Below are positions 16,490-26,764 of a stretch of 64,000 nucleotides of DNA, piece by piece. Numbering within the stretch: position 1 is the stretch's first letter; every line of letters begins with the position of its first letter. The position numbers and the translations under genes were made by a program. Source of the stretch: Bacillus sp. AFS037270 (GTDB lineage: Bacteria; Bacillota; Bacilli; Bacillales_B; DSM-18226). Under the pieces are notes generated by a model. That model had not been told where the DNA came from and made no database searches. It saw only the letters and a program-made list of their open reading frames with translations. The stretch covers positions 130,679 to 194,678 of the forward strand of contig NZ_NUNF01000019.1 in assembly GCF_002585305.1 (NCBI RefSeq), written 5' to 3'.

Positions 16490-19400
16490 TTATCTAATTG
16501 CAGTTGAAAGGGTCCACTGCTGGCGCTCTAAATCTGGATCCCAATCGTTTAGTGTCAACAAACCCTCTTCGGATATTTCAAGTGCCCTCCCGTTATGAAC
16601 AGATGTAATTGTTACAGTTCCATTCTCATTTTTTGTAAGAATCCAGCGCTGATTGTTATAGCCTAGATAATTATAGAGCTGAATTTTATTTTGCCCCGTA
16701 TCAAGGTCAAGTACTTTGCCGCCCTCAGTACGTATCGAATAAGAACCATATTCGTCACCAGTTGGAATTAAAGTCCAATCTGTAGCCTTGTCGGCATCAG
16801 TTATTGTCACAGGCTCACCGTTCTCTGACTTAGCTGTATAAAGCGCTTTGCCTAGTACTTTATTTGTAAAGCTTGTAACAGTTAAATCAGCTGAAGACAG
16901 ATTGCTGACATTCACATTCTGATAGGAAACTTGACCTCCAAATACGTTTAAACCAAAATGGCCTTCTGCATAGGTACCATCCTGTAAATCGATAATTTTC
17001 TGGCTATCTACATGAATCTGGATGTGAGGACCTTTTGCTTCGATTTTCACCTTATACGTTTTTCCAGGTTGAATAAAGGCGGGGACTTTTGCAATAATCA
17101 TACGATCCTCAAATCGGCCGTCAATCTTGTAAAAAAGACGGAACGATTTCATATTAGGATCAAGATTGAAGTAATAACCGCTTCTGCCATCCTCACTTGC
17201 CCGGAAAAGAATAGAACCTGCTCCGCCCGATTGTCCCAGCATCATATCTGTTTCATACGTAAAGTCTCCCGCTGCTTCCTTTGCCACATAGTTTGCATCA
17301 CTTGTATACGTACCACGAATTCCATTTTCGGTAACGGTCCAGTGAGAGGCTGAAAGATCAGATTTCCATCCAGTCAGATTTGTATTAAATTCACCATCGT
17401 ACACTCTTACCACTACACTTGCAGAAGCCTTTCCATTTGGTAAAGTGGCGGTAATTGTCGCTTCTCCTTTGCTTCCTGCTTTAAGCACGGCTTTGGAGTC
17501 AGCTGCGGAGGCAACCTTCACTACATTCGGATTACTCGATTTCCACTCAATTGGCTTAGTTCCCCTTCCTTTTCCATTTTTCACGGAAGCAAATAAAGTG
17601 AGAGAATCACCAATATTCATCTCTCTTTGATTTGAATCCATGACAATACTGGTATCATCATCATCGTACGGATTCCAAATATTGGATAACGAGTGTACTT
17701 TTAAGGAAAGTACCTTCACCTCTCCACCCTTTGTGTAGAAGTTCATGCTGCGACTTGATGGATCTGGAAAAATGACATCAGAAAAAATTACTTTTCCATC
17801 ATTAGCAAATACTTCAATCGAAGATTCATCTACAAATATATTCATTTTGATACGTTTATTATTTGGTTTTAAAGGAGCTTCATGTAAAGTAGAAAAAAGG
17901 CTGGAGAAATCAGTCTCTCCTGACTCGGCACGATCAACAAATAATTGATTCTCCTCTGTTTTGTACCCAACAACCGTTTTTTGGCCAGCTCCTTCACGAA
18001 CATGAAATCCAAATTCGCTTGTTTTACTGTCAGCAGGGATTTCGACCTCTACTTCTATTTCGAAGGCACCTGAGTAGATTCCCTTCATTAAGTTGGAAGC
18101 ATTGGTCGAATTGACTACTTTATTTTGCACCTGAAATAGAGTACTGCGAATGGACTGCAGCTCTTTAATCGGTGCTTGTGCAAGTCTGATTCCATCATCA
18201 GTTTTCACCAATCTTACTTCTCTCGGAATCGTCAGTTCTCCCTTCCAGCCCGTCGTTGGGAAAGCAAATGGATAATCCCAGTTGGTCATCCACGCCAGCA
18301 TTACACGGCGGTTATCAGGCATATTGGCAAAGGACGTCGACGCATAGAACTCCTTACCGTAATCCGATTTCAGTACCGCACCCGCTGGATTATCATTAAT
18401 AAATTTTCCCTCAGCTGTTAGATTACCAATAAAATACTCCGCATCGGATCCTTGTGTCTTCGGATTGGCTCCTGTACTGATCATCAGAACCCATTTCTTC
18501 TCCCCTGTACCGTCTACCGGAAGTTCGAAAAGATCAGGGCATTCCCAAACACCACCGCGAACATAATCTCCATAACCAAAATTATCGGTAAGCTTCCAAT
18601 CTATTAAGTTAGTTGAAGTAAAGAAGCGAATGTGGTCTCCTCCAGATACAACCATAATCCACCGATTGTTCATCTCATCTCGGACCACCTTTGGGTCACG
18701 GAAATCCCACCCGCCTAGATCGTCACCATTCTTACCCGGATTCTCGATAACGATGGGGTGCTCTGTTGAATATTTCCAGGTACGCCCTTGATCGGTACTA
18801 TAGGCAAGACCGACCCGCTGATTACCATTAGGTCCATCTGGGTTAAATGAAGTATAGTAGGCAATCAGCCCTTTACCACCAGCATTAGTAAATAAACCGG
18901 AGGCATTTGTTACATCTGCTATGGCAGAACCAGACCATACATGTCCGTAATCATTCCATGGTAAAGCAATAGGAAGGCGCTTCCAATTTATCAAATCTTT
19001 ACTTACTGCATGAGCCCAAGTTCCTCCATCTTGATGGAATAAGTGATATTCTCCTTCGTAATAAACGAGTCCATTCGGATCACTTACAGATCCACGAGCC
19101 GGAGTATAATGATAATCTGGCCGATATTTTTCCGTATAATAGCTTGATGCTGGAACAAGATAAGTATCTTGGAAGTATGCAGTCCCTGATACAACGGTAA
19201 AACCAGCAAAGCCTGTGCTGTAACTCGTATCCGTCGCATTTACTGCTGCATCCGTATACCCATCAACATAAAGTTTAATTTGATTGCCGTTTGTGATAAT
19301 CTCAAGATGGTGTATGGTACCTTCTTGAGTTTGAAAGTCGCGGTCTGATGTTTTAAGTACAGTACCGTCCGCTTTCTGCAATTGAGCTTTGACCGAGTTT

Positions 19401-20281
19401 CCTTCTTTAATAAGGACCGCTTGATAACCCGTAGTTCCTTGCTCATTTGTACGAAATAAAAGGCCAGCTTCCGCTAGATCTTGGTCAAATGATATATTTC
19501 CTTCAAGAACAAAGTCGCTTTCACTCTTATTATAGATTTGCTTGGCTTTCACCCCGTCAACGGCCATTCCCTTTAGACCTTTGATGGCTGGTTCCCAGCT
19601 TCCTTCCTTATATTGATAGGAGCCTAGATTGGCAGATAGTTTGCTAACGCTTACATTTTGAAATAAGGCTGATCCATCCCATACGTTGAGTCCAAGTAAT
19701 CCCTTCTTATATAGATTGTTATGAACATCAATGACAGGAGCATAATGATCCCCCCAATAAACTTGGAGATGATCACCAACCGCCTTTACCTTCAGATGAT
19801 AGATCCCTCCTTCTTGCAGGTTCACTTGGTGTTCGACTTTTAATCTCGACTCATCACGAGCATCACGAAGACGAATAATCCCCGCATTTGGCACGATTTG
19901 CAGCATGTACGAGTCCCACCCATCTTCATTTGATCGGAACACTAATGTGGCGTCTGCGTTCTTGTCGATGAGTTTTACATCGGCTTCAAAAATAAAATCT
20001 TCAGTTGTAACACCCGATATCGCCATGACATTTTCTTTAGGTTCTGAAGTGAGCAAAAGTCCCTGTTCTGTGTCTTCTAATGTACCTTTCCCTTTCACTT
20101 TCCAGTCTGTTAGATTTGTATTTGCTTTGGTTGTGTTTTCAATAATAGTTGAACCCTCCCCGCTTTCTGTCGATTCAGTTGCCCTGCCTGTCGTAGGATG
20201 AGTAAAAATCGTTCCCATTGCAGCCGTGATTAGCACGATTGAGAAAAATACAAAAGTCCATTTTTTCAAAGTCGATTTCAT
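16490..20281 (-). CDS. Secreted multidomain GH32 fructan hydrolase (levanase-like)
   Basis: This 1263-residue protein has a signal peptide at about 1-34 ending near GRA. Order: two LamG/concanavalin-like domains (about 55-215 and 230-375); a GH32 five-blade propeller plus C-terminal sandwich (about 385-870); an Ig-like domain (about 890-985); another concanavalin-like domain (about 985-1130); and a ricin-type trefoil with QRW and QQW motifs (about 1135-1263). Catalytic residues are Asp401 (SDPNG instead of the usual NDPNG), Asp529 in FRDP and Glu580 in WECPD. No sortase motif or anchor is seen. It is the last gene of the fructan operon and probably cuts levan or inulin outside the cell; endo or exo mode cannot be told. 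Confidence 0.9.
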   Translation of the reverse strand: MKSTLKKWTFVFFSIVLITAAMGTIFTHPTTGRATESTESGEGSTIIENTTKANTNLTDWKVKGKGTLEDTEQGLLLTSEPKENVMAISGVTTEDFIFEADVKLIDKNADATLVFRSNEDGWDSYMLQIVPNAGIIRLRDARDESRLKVEHQVNLQEGGIYHLKVKAVGDHLQVYWGDHYAPVIDVHNNLYKKGLLGLNVWDGSALFQNVSVSKLSANLGSYQYKEGSWEPAIKGLKGMAVDGVKAKQIYNKSESDFVLEGNISFDQDLAEAGLLFRTNEQGTTGYQAVLIKEGNSVKAQLQKADGTVLKTSDRDFQTQEGTIHHLEIITNGNQIKLYVDGYTDAAVNATDTSYSTGFAGFTVVSGTAYFQDTYLVPASSYYTEKYRPDYHYTPARGSVSDPNGLVYYEGEYHLFHQDGGTWAHAVSKDLINWKRLPIALPWNDYGHVWSGSAIADVTNASGLFTNAGGKGLIAYYTSFNPDGPNGNQRVGLAYSTDQGRTWKYSTEHPIVIENPGKNGDDLGGWDFRDPKVVRDEMNNRWIMVVSGGDHIRFFTSTNLIDWKLTDNFGYGDYVRGGVWECPDLFELPVDGTGEKKWVLMISTGANPKTQGSDAEYFIGNLTAEGKFINDNPAGAVLKSDYGKEFYASTSFANMPDNRRVMLAWMTNWDYPFAFPTTGWKGELTIPREVRLVKTDDGIRLAQAPIKELQSIRSTLFQVQNKVVNSTNASNLMKGIYSGAFEIEVEVEIPADSKTSEFGFHVREGAGQKTVVGYKTEENQLFVDRAESGETDFSSLFSTLHEAPLKPNNKRIKMNIFVDESSIEVFANDGKVIFSDVIFPDPSSRSMNFYTKGGEVKVLSLKVHSLSNIWNPYDDDDTSIVMDSNQREMNIGDSLTLFASVKNGKGRGTKPIEWKSSNPNVVKVASAADSKAVLKAGSKGEATITATLPNGKASASVVVRVYDGEFNTNLTGWKSDLSASHWTVTENGIRGTYTSDANYVAKEAAGDFTYETDMMLGQSGGAGSILFRASEDGRSGYYFNLDPNMKSFRLFYKIDGRFEDRMIIAKVPAFIQPGKTYKVKIEAKGPHIQIHVDSQKIIDLQDGTYAEGHFGLNVFGGQVSYQNVNVSNLSSADLTVTSFTNKVLGKALYTAKSENGEPVTITDADKATDWTLIPTGDEYGSYSIRTEGGKVLDLDTGQNKIQLYNYLGYNNQRWILTKNENGTVTITSVHNGRALEISEEGLLTLNDWDPDLERQQWTLSTAIR

Positions 20282-20340
20282 CCTTTGCCCTCTCTTCCAA
20301 TTACATTAATTACTAGATTCATATCTTTATTAGAGCTCGA

Positions 20341-21465
20341 TTATAAATTCACTTCTTTAGATTCCATCTCATCAAAAACTGTATCTTCATACTTGTGCTT
20401 TTTACCATTTAGGATGTCTTTAACTTTGACTGGCTGGCCAATTGTTGCGGATTCTAGTGCAGCAAATACAACGCCTAATGCTTCTAGGCCTCTTTGAGCA
20501 CTAGAAATAGGTGTCTTATTTTTAATAATTGCATCCCATAATTCCACATAGGAATGGGCAAATGGATGTTTAACAATATCCGATGCATATCTTTCTATTA
20601 ATTCTGGTATCAAAATTCTTCTTCCATCATCAAGTGCTACATGCTGTCCCGGACGAAGACATCCTTTATTCCCATAAATCCATACACCACCGGTTCTTTC
20701 ACCATGAGCCGATGTGGCACACATCCAATGTCCAAGTCCCCCATTATTAAATTTAAATACAGTGACCGCAGTATCTTCTCCAGTAGGTTTAATTGTCACC
20801 TCACCATTACTTAATTCTTTTTCAAAAATTTCTGTATAGGCAAAAACCTCATCAATCGGACCATTAATTTCAGCGAAGAAGTGTGTTCGATGTACACCAT
20901 GATCATTAATCCAGCCAGCACCAGCCTTACCCTTCATATGCCTCCACGGAGTACCAGCGAAAAATCCTCGATTTAAAGAAACTGTCGCATAATCCATAAT
21001 TAAAGAAACAGAACCAATTATTCCATCTTTTACAGCATTCACCATCGCAACATTTGCTGCACCTAACACACTTGGTTCTGAAACTGTTAGAACACGATTA
21101 AACTTTTTGGCATCAGAAATCATTTTCTGACCAAAAGAAGGGGAAATTGCTAACGGCTTTTGCATTTGCACATTTACTCCCGCAGCAAAGCAATCTTCAG
21201 CTACTGAATGATGCAAATCATGATTAATCAAAACAGAAACGGCATCTAATTGTTCTTTTTCTAACATCACACGATAATCAGAATATACAGCAGGGCGTTT
21301 ACCTAACCTTTTTTCCACCTCTATAGAAAAATTTTCAGCTCTTTCAACCTGAATGTCACATATTGCTGCCAATTCAAATGTTTCCAGTCCTTTGTTCTTT
21401 AACTCCGCTAATCCTTCAACATGCTCAATTGAAATAACTCCACATCCAATAAAGCCTAATTGCAT
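20341..21465 (-). CDS. Gfo/Idh/MocA family oxidoreductase in the fructan operon
   Basis: This 374-residue protein has a Rossmann motif GFIGCGVISIEH at the N-terminus. I chose the ATG at 21465 because GGAGGG lies 7 nt upstream; the frame upstream to 21498 has no ribosome binding site. The usual EKP is replaced by QMQKPLAIS, keeping Lys-Pro but losing the Glu. GWINDHGVHRTHFF supplies the conserved Asp and His. It sits between intracellular and secreted GH32 genes. A dehydrogenase is not needed for ordinary fructan catabolism, so its job is open. Confidence 0.82.
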   Translation of the reverse strand: MQLGFIGCGVISIEHVEGLAELKNKGLETFELAAICDIQVERAENFSIEVEKRLGKRPAVYSDYRVMLEKEQLDAVSVLINHDLHHSVAEDCFAAGVNVQMQKPLAISPSFGQKMISDAKKFNRVLTVSEPSVLGAANVAMVNAVKDGIIGSVSLIMDYATVSLNRGFFAGTPWRHMKGKAGAGWINDHGVHRTHFFAEINGPIDEVFAYTEIFEKELSNGEVTIKPTGEDTAVTVFKFNNGGLGHWMCATSAHGERTGGVWIYGNKGCLRPGQHVALDDGRRILIPELIERYASDIVKHPFAHSYVELWDAIIKNKTPISSAQRGLEALGVVFAALESATIGQPVKVKDILNGKKHKYEDTVFDEMESKEVNL

Positions 21466-21625
21466 GAAATGCCCTCCTATTAAGTGTTTTATACTCAATT
21501 AATGGCTGAAAAAGGGCAGGTTCACTCAGGTTGAAATCTACCCTTACTCAAATAATTCATTTACATTTAATTTGAAATAACAATTAACTTCAGCAGTTCA
21601 GAAAAAACAAGACTGGATGTAGTCA

Positions 21626-23101
21626 TTAAAAAATCGAAGCCAATTGAACGATGACTAACGAGGCTAATTTAACTTTCTTATTTGTGGTATATAATTCAAT
21701 CCCTGTGCTTTTAGGGTCAGGGAAGATTAAATCCGTGATTACCACTTGGCCATTGTTCGCAAAAATCTCGACGGATGAACTATCAACAAAAATGTGCAGT
21801 TTCAGTGGATTATTCTCTGTTTTTAATGAGGCTCCATGCATACAAGGAAAATATTCGTTAAATTCAGTAACTCCCGAGTTAATCCGATTAACAAATAGGA
21901 ATTCATTTACAGTGTCATATCCTATTATGGTTTCCTCCGAATCTGATTTCCGAATTTTGATACCAAATTCTGTTGCTGACTGCAGTTCAAATTCAGCTAT
22001 AATTTCTAACTGTTCTCCAGCAACGTCAAGTGATACATTTTTCTCTGGTTCTAGGATGAGCTGATTCCATGACCGTTTTTCCCGCCTGATTTTTTCAAGC
22101 TCAGCCACCGGAGTTTGAATAAGTCTAACGCCATCAGAGGTTTCTTTTAATGTTAACTCCCTCGGAAGCGTCATGGCACTTCTCCACCCGACGGTAGGGG
22201 TTTCATTTGCATATTTCCAATTACTCATCCAGCCAATAAAGATCCGCCGTCCATCTTCTTTTGAGATATCGGACCATGTAACGCCAGCATAATTATCTCT
22301 TCCATGGTCTAGCCACAGTACTGTGTCATCGGAGTTCTCGTTGGTAAACGATACTCCATCAAATTCACCTATAAAGTACTGCGTTCTCGAACCTTCGATA
22401 TAAGCGGATTCATTACCAATACTAACAATCATCACCCACTTGTTTGTATTTTTATTTCCGTCAACTGGTAATTTAAAGATGTCAGGACACTCCCACACAC
22501 CAGCATGGGACCCGGACTGTGCACCGAACTCGCTTGAAAACTCCCAAGACTTTAGATCGTGTGAAGTATAGAACCGAACATGGTCTCCTGCAGCAAGAAT
22601 CATAATCCACTTATTGGTCTCCTCATGCCAAAATACTTTTGGATCACGGAAATCAGTAATTGATTCCTCCACTAAGACGGGGTTTTCTTCGTACTTAGTC
22701 CAAGTACGTCCACGGTCTGTGCTATAGGCAAGACTCTGCCTTTGTCTTGGACGGTCTGAATCCGGATATTGGTCCGCATGTGTAAAAATCGCTACCAGAC
22801 CAGCGGCACCACCAAAAAAACCAGTTGAATCATGCCAATCGACTACCACACTGCCAGAAAATATGTCTCCATGCTCGTCAGGTGCCAAGGCGATGGGAAG
22901 GTGTTCCCAATGAATTAGATCCTTACTTACCGCATGGCCCCAATGCATGGGACCCCATGTCGTTCCGTAAGGATAATGTTGATAAAACAAATGGTACTCC
23001 CCTGCATAATAGACCATTCCATTTGGATCATTCATCCAGTTAGATTCTGGTGAAAAGTGATACTGCGGACGAAACTTTTCTTTCACATCAATTTTGTTCA
23101 T
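21626..23101 (-). CDS. Intracellular GH32 beta-fructosidase (sucrose/levan-oligosaccharide hydrolase)
   Basis: This 491-residue enzyme lacks a signal peptide, so it acts in the cytoplasm. All three GH32 signatures are standard: WMNDPNG with nucleophile Asp25, FRDP with Asp153, and WECPD with acid/base Glu204. The beta-sandwich follows from about 330. Its ATG overlaps the fructokinase stop by one base (TAATG), so translation is coupled. Because the operon imports by ABC transport rather than PTS, the substrate is probably unphosphorylated sucrose or fructo-oligosaccharide. A levanbiose- or inulobiose-specific activity is equally possible. Confidence 0.9.
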   Translation of the reverse strand: MNKIDVKEKFRPQYHFSPESNWMNDPNGMVYYAGEYHLFYQHYPYGTTWGPMHWGHAVSKDLIHWEHLPIALAPDEHGDIFSGSVVVDWHDSTGFFGGAAGLVAIFTHADQYPDSDRPRQRQSLAYSTDRGRTWTKYEENPVLVEESITDFRDPKVFWHEETNKWIMILAAGDHVRFYTSHDLKSWEFSSEFGAQSGSHAGVWECPDIFKLPVDGNKNTNKWVMIVSIGNESAYIEGSRTQYFIGEFDGVSFTNENSDDTVLWLDHGRDNYAGVTWSDISKEDGRRIFIGWMSNWKYANETPTVGWRSAMTLPRELTLKETSDGVRLIQTPVAELEKIRREKRSWNQLILEPEKNVSLDVAGEQLEIIAEFELQSATEFGIKIRKSDSEETIIGYDTVNEFLFVNRINSGVTEFNEYFPCMHGASLKTENNPLKLHIFVDSSSVEIFANNGQVVITDLIFPDPKSTGIELYTTNKKVKLASLVIVQLASIF

Positions 23102-24087
23102 TATGATTCGGTTCTCCTTTGATAGACAAATTGTCTGATTCGAAGATCAATGATTTCTTCCACCGATGGCATTGCCGAGATTGCCCCTTTTTTCGTTGTA
23201 GCTAAGGCGCCTACCGCATTTGCAAATGATGCCATCTCTTCTACATCATTCAAACTCAAATCAGACAGTGATTGATTTTTCTCGATCAGTTGATAAAGAA
23301 TTCCAGCTAAAAAGGCATCTCCTGCACCCGTTGTATCGATTGACACTACCTCATAGCCGCTGCATTTCCCCACTTTTTCTCCTAAACGGTAGAAGCAGCC
23401 TTCTCCTCCCATGGTAACGAAGATTAATTCAGTATGAAATTGGTCATAGATATAGGCCGTACCCTTATCAGGATCTTTCGTGCCTGAAATAAAATCTAGC
23501 TCTTCTTCAGATATTTTTAAGACATTGGCATATCCTAAACCAATAGTAAACATCTCCTTCGCGCGGCTCAAATCCCCCCAAAGATTAACTCTTAAATTTG
23601 GATCAAATGAAATGAGTTGTCCCTTTTCTTTCGCATACTTAATCGCCATTAAAGTGGCAGATGCAGCAGGTTCATGTGTCATTGATATCGTCCCGAAATG
23701 GAAGATACGCGTATGATCTAATAACTCTAGATTGACTTCTTGCTCCTTTAACATCATATCTGCCCCAGGATTACGATAAAAACTGAAAGACCGATCCCCT
23801 TGTTCATCTAAATGTACAAAAGCTAGTGTTGTATTTATCTCATTCGAGAACACAAGGCCCTTCGTGTTGATGCCATTCTTACCTAATGCAGAATGTAAAT
23901 AATGACCAAACTGATCATTACCTACCTTACCAATAAACGCAGTTTTCTTTCCTAACTTAGCTAGTGCTGCAAGAACGTTTGCTGGGGCTCCTCCTGCATT
24001 CCTTTCAAACTGAACTTCACCACTTTCTGATTTCCCAGCTGGCGTAAAGTCTATCAATACTTCACCCAGTGCCGTTACATCGAACAT
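23101..24087 (-). CDS. Fructokinase (PfkB/ribokinase family)
   Basis: This 328-residue PfkB sugar kinase has signature 1 GGAPANVLAALAKLG (about 32-46) and signature 2 DTTGAGDAF with catalytic base Asp257. It would phosphorylate the fructose released by the adjacent GH32 enzyme to fructose 6-phosphate. AGGTGAG precedes the ATG. It follows the binding-protein gene after a 94-nt gap containing a hairpin. Some PfkB kinases prefer other sugars, but the context makes fructose by far the best guess. Confidence 0.92.
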   Translation of the reverse strand: MFDVTALGEVLIDFTPAGKSESGEVQFERNAGGAPANVLAALAKLGKKTAFIGKVGNDQFGHYLHSALGKNGINTKGLVFSNEINTTLAFVHLDEQGDRSFSFYRNPGADMMLKEQEVNLELLDHTRIFHFGTISMTHEPAASATLMAIKYAKEKGQLISFDPNLRVNLWGDLSRAKEMFTIGLGYANVLKISEEELDFISGTKDPDKGTAYIYDQFHTELIFVTMGGEGCFYRLGEKVGKCSGYEVVSIDTTGAGDAFLAGILYQLIEKNQSLSDLSLNDVEEMASFANAVGALATTKKGAISAMPSVEEIIDLRIRQFVYQRRTES

Positions 24088-24114
24088 GTCTACTCACCTA
24101 ACTTTATGAAGAAT

Positions 24115-24147
24115 AAGCCGAACAGAAACGAAATTCTGTTTCGGCTT
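24115..24147 (-). other. Intercistronic hairpin between binding protein and fructokinase genes
   Basis: Arms AAGCCGA with TCGGCTT and ACAGAA with TTCTGT, with a one-base bulge, form a 13-bp stem. There is no clear U-tract, so it probably stabilises the upstream transporter mRNA or partly terminates. Confidence 0.65.
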
Positions 24148-24181
24148 GGATGGTCATTCCCTAATTTATTAATCTACTAAC

Positions 24182-25816
24182 TTATTCCCCGGCATTATAC
24201 TTATCTAATGCTTTTTGTTTAATGTCTAATAGTTTTGGAAGGCCGTTTTTGTCCAATTGTTTTAAATAGTCGTCCCATTGTTTTTCAATACCGCCTTTTA
24301 AAATCCATTCCGCTTTCTTTCTTTCTACATATGGTTTTACCACTGTCTCCAGTTGTGTTAATTGATCTTGATCGTCTTTATCTAAGAAAATTGGTGGATA
24401 ATTATAGGTTGCTTTCATAGAAGGAACATATATTTTATGCAGGATATCAAGTCTCCAAGCAGCATCATCTGGCATGGTCGTTACCGTTCCATAGTAGTTA
24501 TCTAAAACTGCCAAAGGCCCATCCACATTTGTTTTTTGCCTTAAATCCCAAGGTGAAGTGGAACCAAGCGGTAAATGTTTTAGAGAACCATTGCTGGTAA
24601 GTTCAAAGATATTTTGTTGCTTCTTATCTCCATAAGTACCCCAGTTATTTTGTACAGATTGAATTGGTTCATAAGCCTTATCAATCCATTTTGCTGTTAA
24701 TTCAAGATTCTTGTTTGCACTTGTTACGACCATTCGGCCCCTATCAAAACCATATCCATTGGTCCTTGCTACATTGATCTGCCCATCTGGTCCTTTTAAC
24801 GGAGGAAGTGGAACATAATCTTCATTATTACCAGAAATATTGGCTCTGTCCCACGTAAAGTATAAGCCGTAGCGGCCGTTCTTCCCTTTGGCCACATACG
24901 TATTCCAATCTTGCGTAAAGGCCTCCTTATCGATTAAACCTTTTTGTTGCAGCTGGTGAAGCCATTCAATTCCCTTTTTGTACCCTTCTTGGTTTGCAGT
25001 ATAGATAACTTTCTTATCCTCTGATACTACATAATGATCATAGTTATCGCCTGACCCGAAGGCACCTAAGAGCATAGCTGGATCTTCACCGCCATGGTTG
25101 ATCATGAACGACATCGGAATGATATCATTTTTCCCCTCTGGCTTCTTTTCTTTAAACGCAATTAAAACTTTTTCTAACTCATCAGTAGTTGTCGGCATTT
25201 TTAAACCTAACTCATCTAACCATTTCTTATTAATCCAAGGTATGTCATCTAACGCTTGAATCGCTTCTTTCCCATTGCCAAGTTCCTCGATCCATGGGAA
25301 GGAATAGATATGTCCATCAGAAGCAGTGATTAATTTTTTATATTCCGGGCGAGTGTCTAGAACTTTCCTGAAATTTGGCATATATTTATCAATTAGTGTT
25401 TCTACAGGGACAATAACTCCTTGTTTCGCGTATCTCAGGATATCATTATCACTTAAACCAGCGTGAAACACGGCATCCGGCAGGTCGCCGCTAGCAAGCT
25501 CCAAGTTTCTTTTATCTCCAAATTGTTCCCAAGGATAATTCGTCCAATCGATATGAACATTTGTATCCTTCTCTACTCTTTTCCAAATTAATTTATCATT
25601 TGGATCCTTTGGCGCAATTGGTGAACTTTGTGTTAAAAATTTTAATGTCATCTTTTTATCTAATGGAAAATTGATATTTTTCAGTTCATACTTTGGTGAT
25701 GAATTGGCCCCATCTGCTTCTTTTTTCGAACTGGCCGAATTCGAACAACCTGAAGCTAGTAAACTTGTAACAAGTGCAGCCGTTACTAAAAAACTCATTT
25801 TTTTCTTTTTCTTCAT
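24182..25816 (-). CDS. ABC transporter oligosaccharide-binding lipoprotein (LipO/YtcQ type)
   Basis: This 544-residue binding protein is long, as is typical for the LplA/YtcQ branch. It has a lysine-rich lipoprotein signal and lipobox ASGC (Cys at about 24). YEPIQSVQNNWGTYG is the kind of C-terminal motif seen in this branch. GGGGTGAAGGG precedes the ATG. It lies downstream of both permease genes and upstream of fructokinase, so the operon runs permeases, binding protein, kinase, GH32, dehydrogenase, secreted GH32. The ligand is probably a fructo-oligosaccharide. Confidence 0.88.
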   Translation of the reverse strand: MKKKKKMSFLVTAALVTSLLASGCSNSASSKKEADGANSSPKYELKNINFPLDKKMTLKFLTQSSPIAPKDPNDKLIWKRVEKDTNVHIDWTNYPWEQFGDKRNLELASGDLPDAVFHAGLSDNDILRYAKQGVIVPVETLIDKYMPNFRKVLDTRPEYKKLITASDGHIYSFPWIEELGNGKEAIQALDDIPWINKKWLDELGLKMPTTTDELEKVLIAFKEKKPEGKNDIIPMSFMINHGGEDPAMLLGAFGSGDNYDHYVVSEDKKVIYTANQEGYKKGIEWLHQLQQKGLIDKEAFTQDWNTYVAKGKNGRYGLYFTWDRANISGNNEDYVPLPPLKGPDGQINVARTNGYGFDRGRMVVTSANKNLELTAKWIDKAYEPIQSVQNNWGTYGDKKQQNIFELTSNGSLKHLPLGSTSPWDLRQKTNVDGPLAVLDNYYGTVTTMPDDAAWRLDILHKIYVPSMKATYNYPPIFLDKDDQDQLTQLETVVKPYVERKKAEWILKGGIEKQWDDYLKQLDKNGLPKLLDIKQKALDKYNAGE

Positions 25817-25855
25817 AATCCCTTCACCCCATTTAATAGTTTAAAATTAATTTTT

Positions 25856-26740
25856 TTAACCCTTTATTGAACCCACCATTACTCCTTTTTCAAAGTACTT
25901 TTGGAAGAATGGATAAATTATTATTAGCGGCAAACTAGAAATGACAATACTTGAATACTTGACCATTTCAGCAATTTGCTGCAGCTGGGCTGTGTTTTGT
26001 GCGTCTTGAATCATGCCAGGTCTAGGCTGCATTTGAACAAGAATTGATCGAAGGACAATTTGTAAGGGCTGTAAATTCTCGCTTTTCAAGTAAATCATGG
26101 CATCAAAATAAGAATTCCATTGTGCGACAAATTGATATAACACTAATACCGCTATGATTGGTTTACTTAATGGAAGCAGGATTTTAAAGAAAAACTGGAT
26201 TTCCGATGTACCGTCAACAATAGCGGCTTCTCGTAATTCATTTGGGATGCCTTGAAAGTAGGCTCTTGCTAAAATAATGTTCCATACATTTACAGCACCT
26301 GGTAATAAAATGGCCCAAATGGTATCCAGCATATTTAAATTTTTGACTAACAAATAGGTTGGGATTAATCCCCCGCCAAAAAACATTGTAATAATAAAGA
26401 GAGCCATCATCAGTTTTCGGCCGACAAAATCCTTCCTTGATAATGGATAAGCAGCGAATAACGTGATTGTAACTGAAATAAGCGAAAAAGCAGTGGAGTA
26501 AAAAAGTGAATTCCTAAAACCTATTAATAGTGATCCATCTTTAAATACTCGTGAGTATCCCTGAAGTGTCCATTTGGATGGATTAAGGGTAATCCCACTG
26601 TTTAACAAAGTTGCTGGATTTGTAAACGATGCCATAATGACATAAATTAATGGGATTAAAATAGCAAATACGATTAAGGCCAAGATAACCCCGTTTGTTG
26701 TTAAGATGACTTTATCTGCCCTCGTTTGATGCTTAAACAT
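25856..26740 (-). CDS. ABC transporter permease, YtcP/LplC type
   Basis: This 294-residue permease has six membrane segments and the EAA loop EAAIVDGTSEIQFFFKILLPL. I chose the ATG at 26740 because GGAGGTGA lies 5 nt upstream; the six extra residues of the frame from 26758 would cover that ribosome binding site. The C-terminus FFQKYFEKGVMVGSIKG is characteristic of the YtcP/LplC group. It works with the permease at 26765. Confidence 0.9.
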   Translation of the reverse strand: MFKHQTRADKVILTTNGVILALIVFAILIPLIYVIMASFTNPATLLNSGITLNPSKWTLQGYSRVFKDGSLLIGFRNSLFYSTAFSLISVTITLFAAYPLSRKDFVGRKLMMALFIITMFFGGGLIPTYLLVKNLNMLDTIWAILLPGAVNVWNIILARAYFQGIPNELREAAIVDGTSEIQFFFKILLPLSKPIIAVLVLYQFVAQWNSYFDAMIYLKSENLQPLQIVLRSILVQMQPRPGMIQDAQNTAQLQQIAEMVKYSSIVISSLPLIIIYPFFQKYFEKGVMVGSIKG

Positions 26741-26764
26741 ACCTCTCACCTCCATCAAGTAGAT

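Noticed and set aside
19240..19446. Minus-strand 68-codon frame inside the secreted GH32 gene, and the many plus-strand frames antisense to the sugar operons
   Set aside because: They are frame shadows of clearly coding DNA, without ribosome binding sites or family features.
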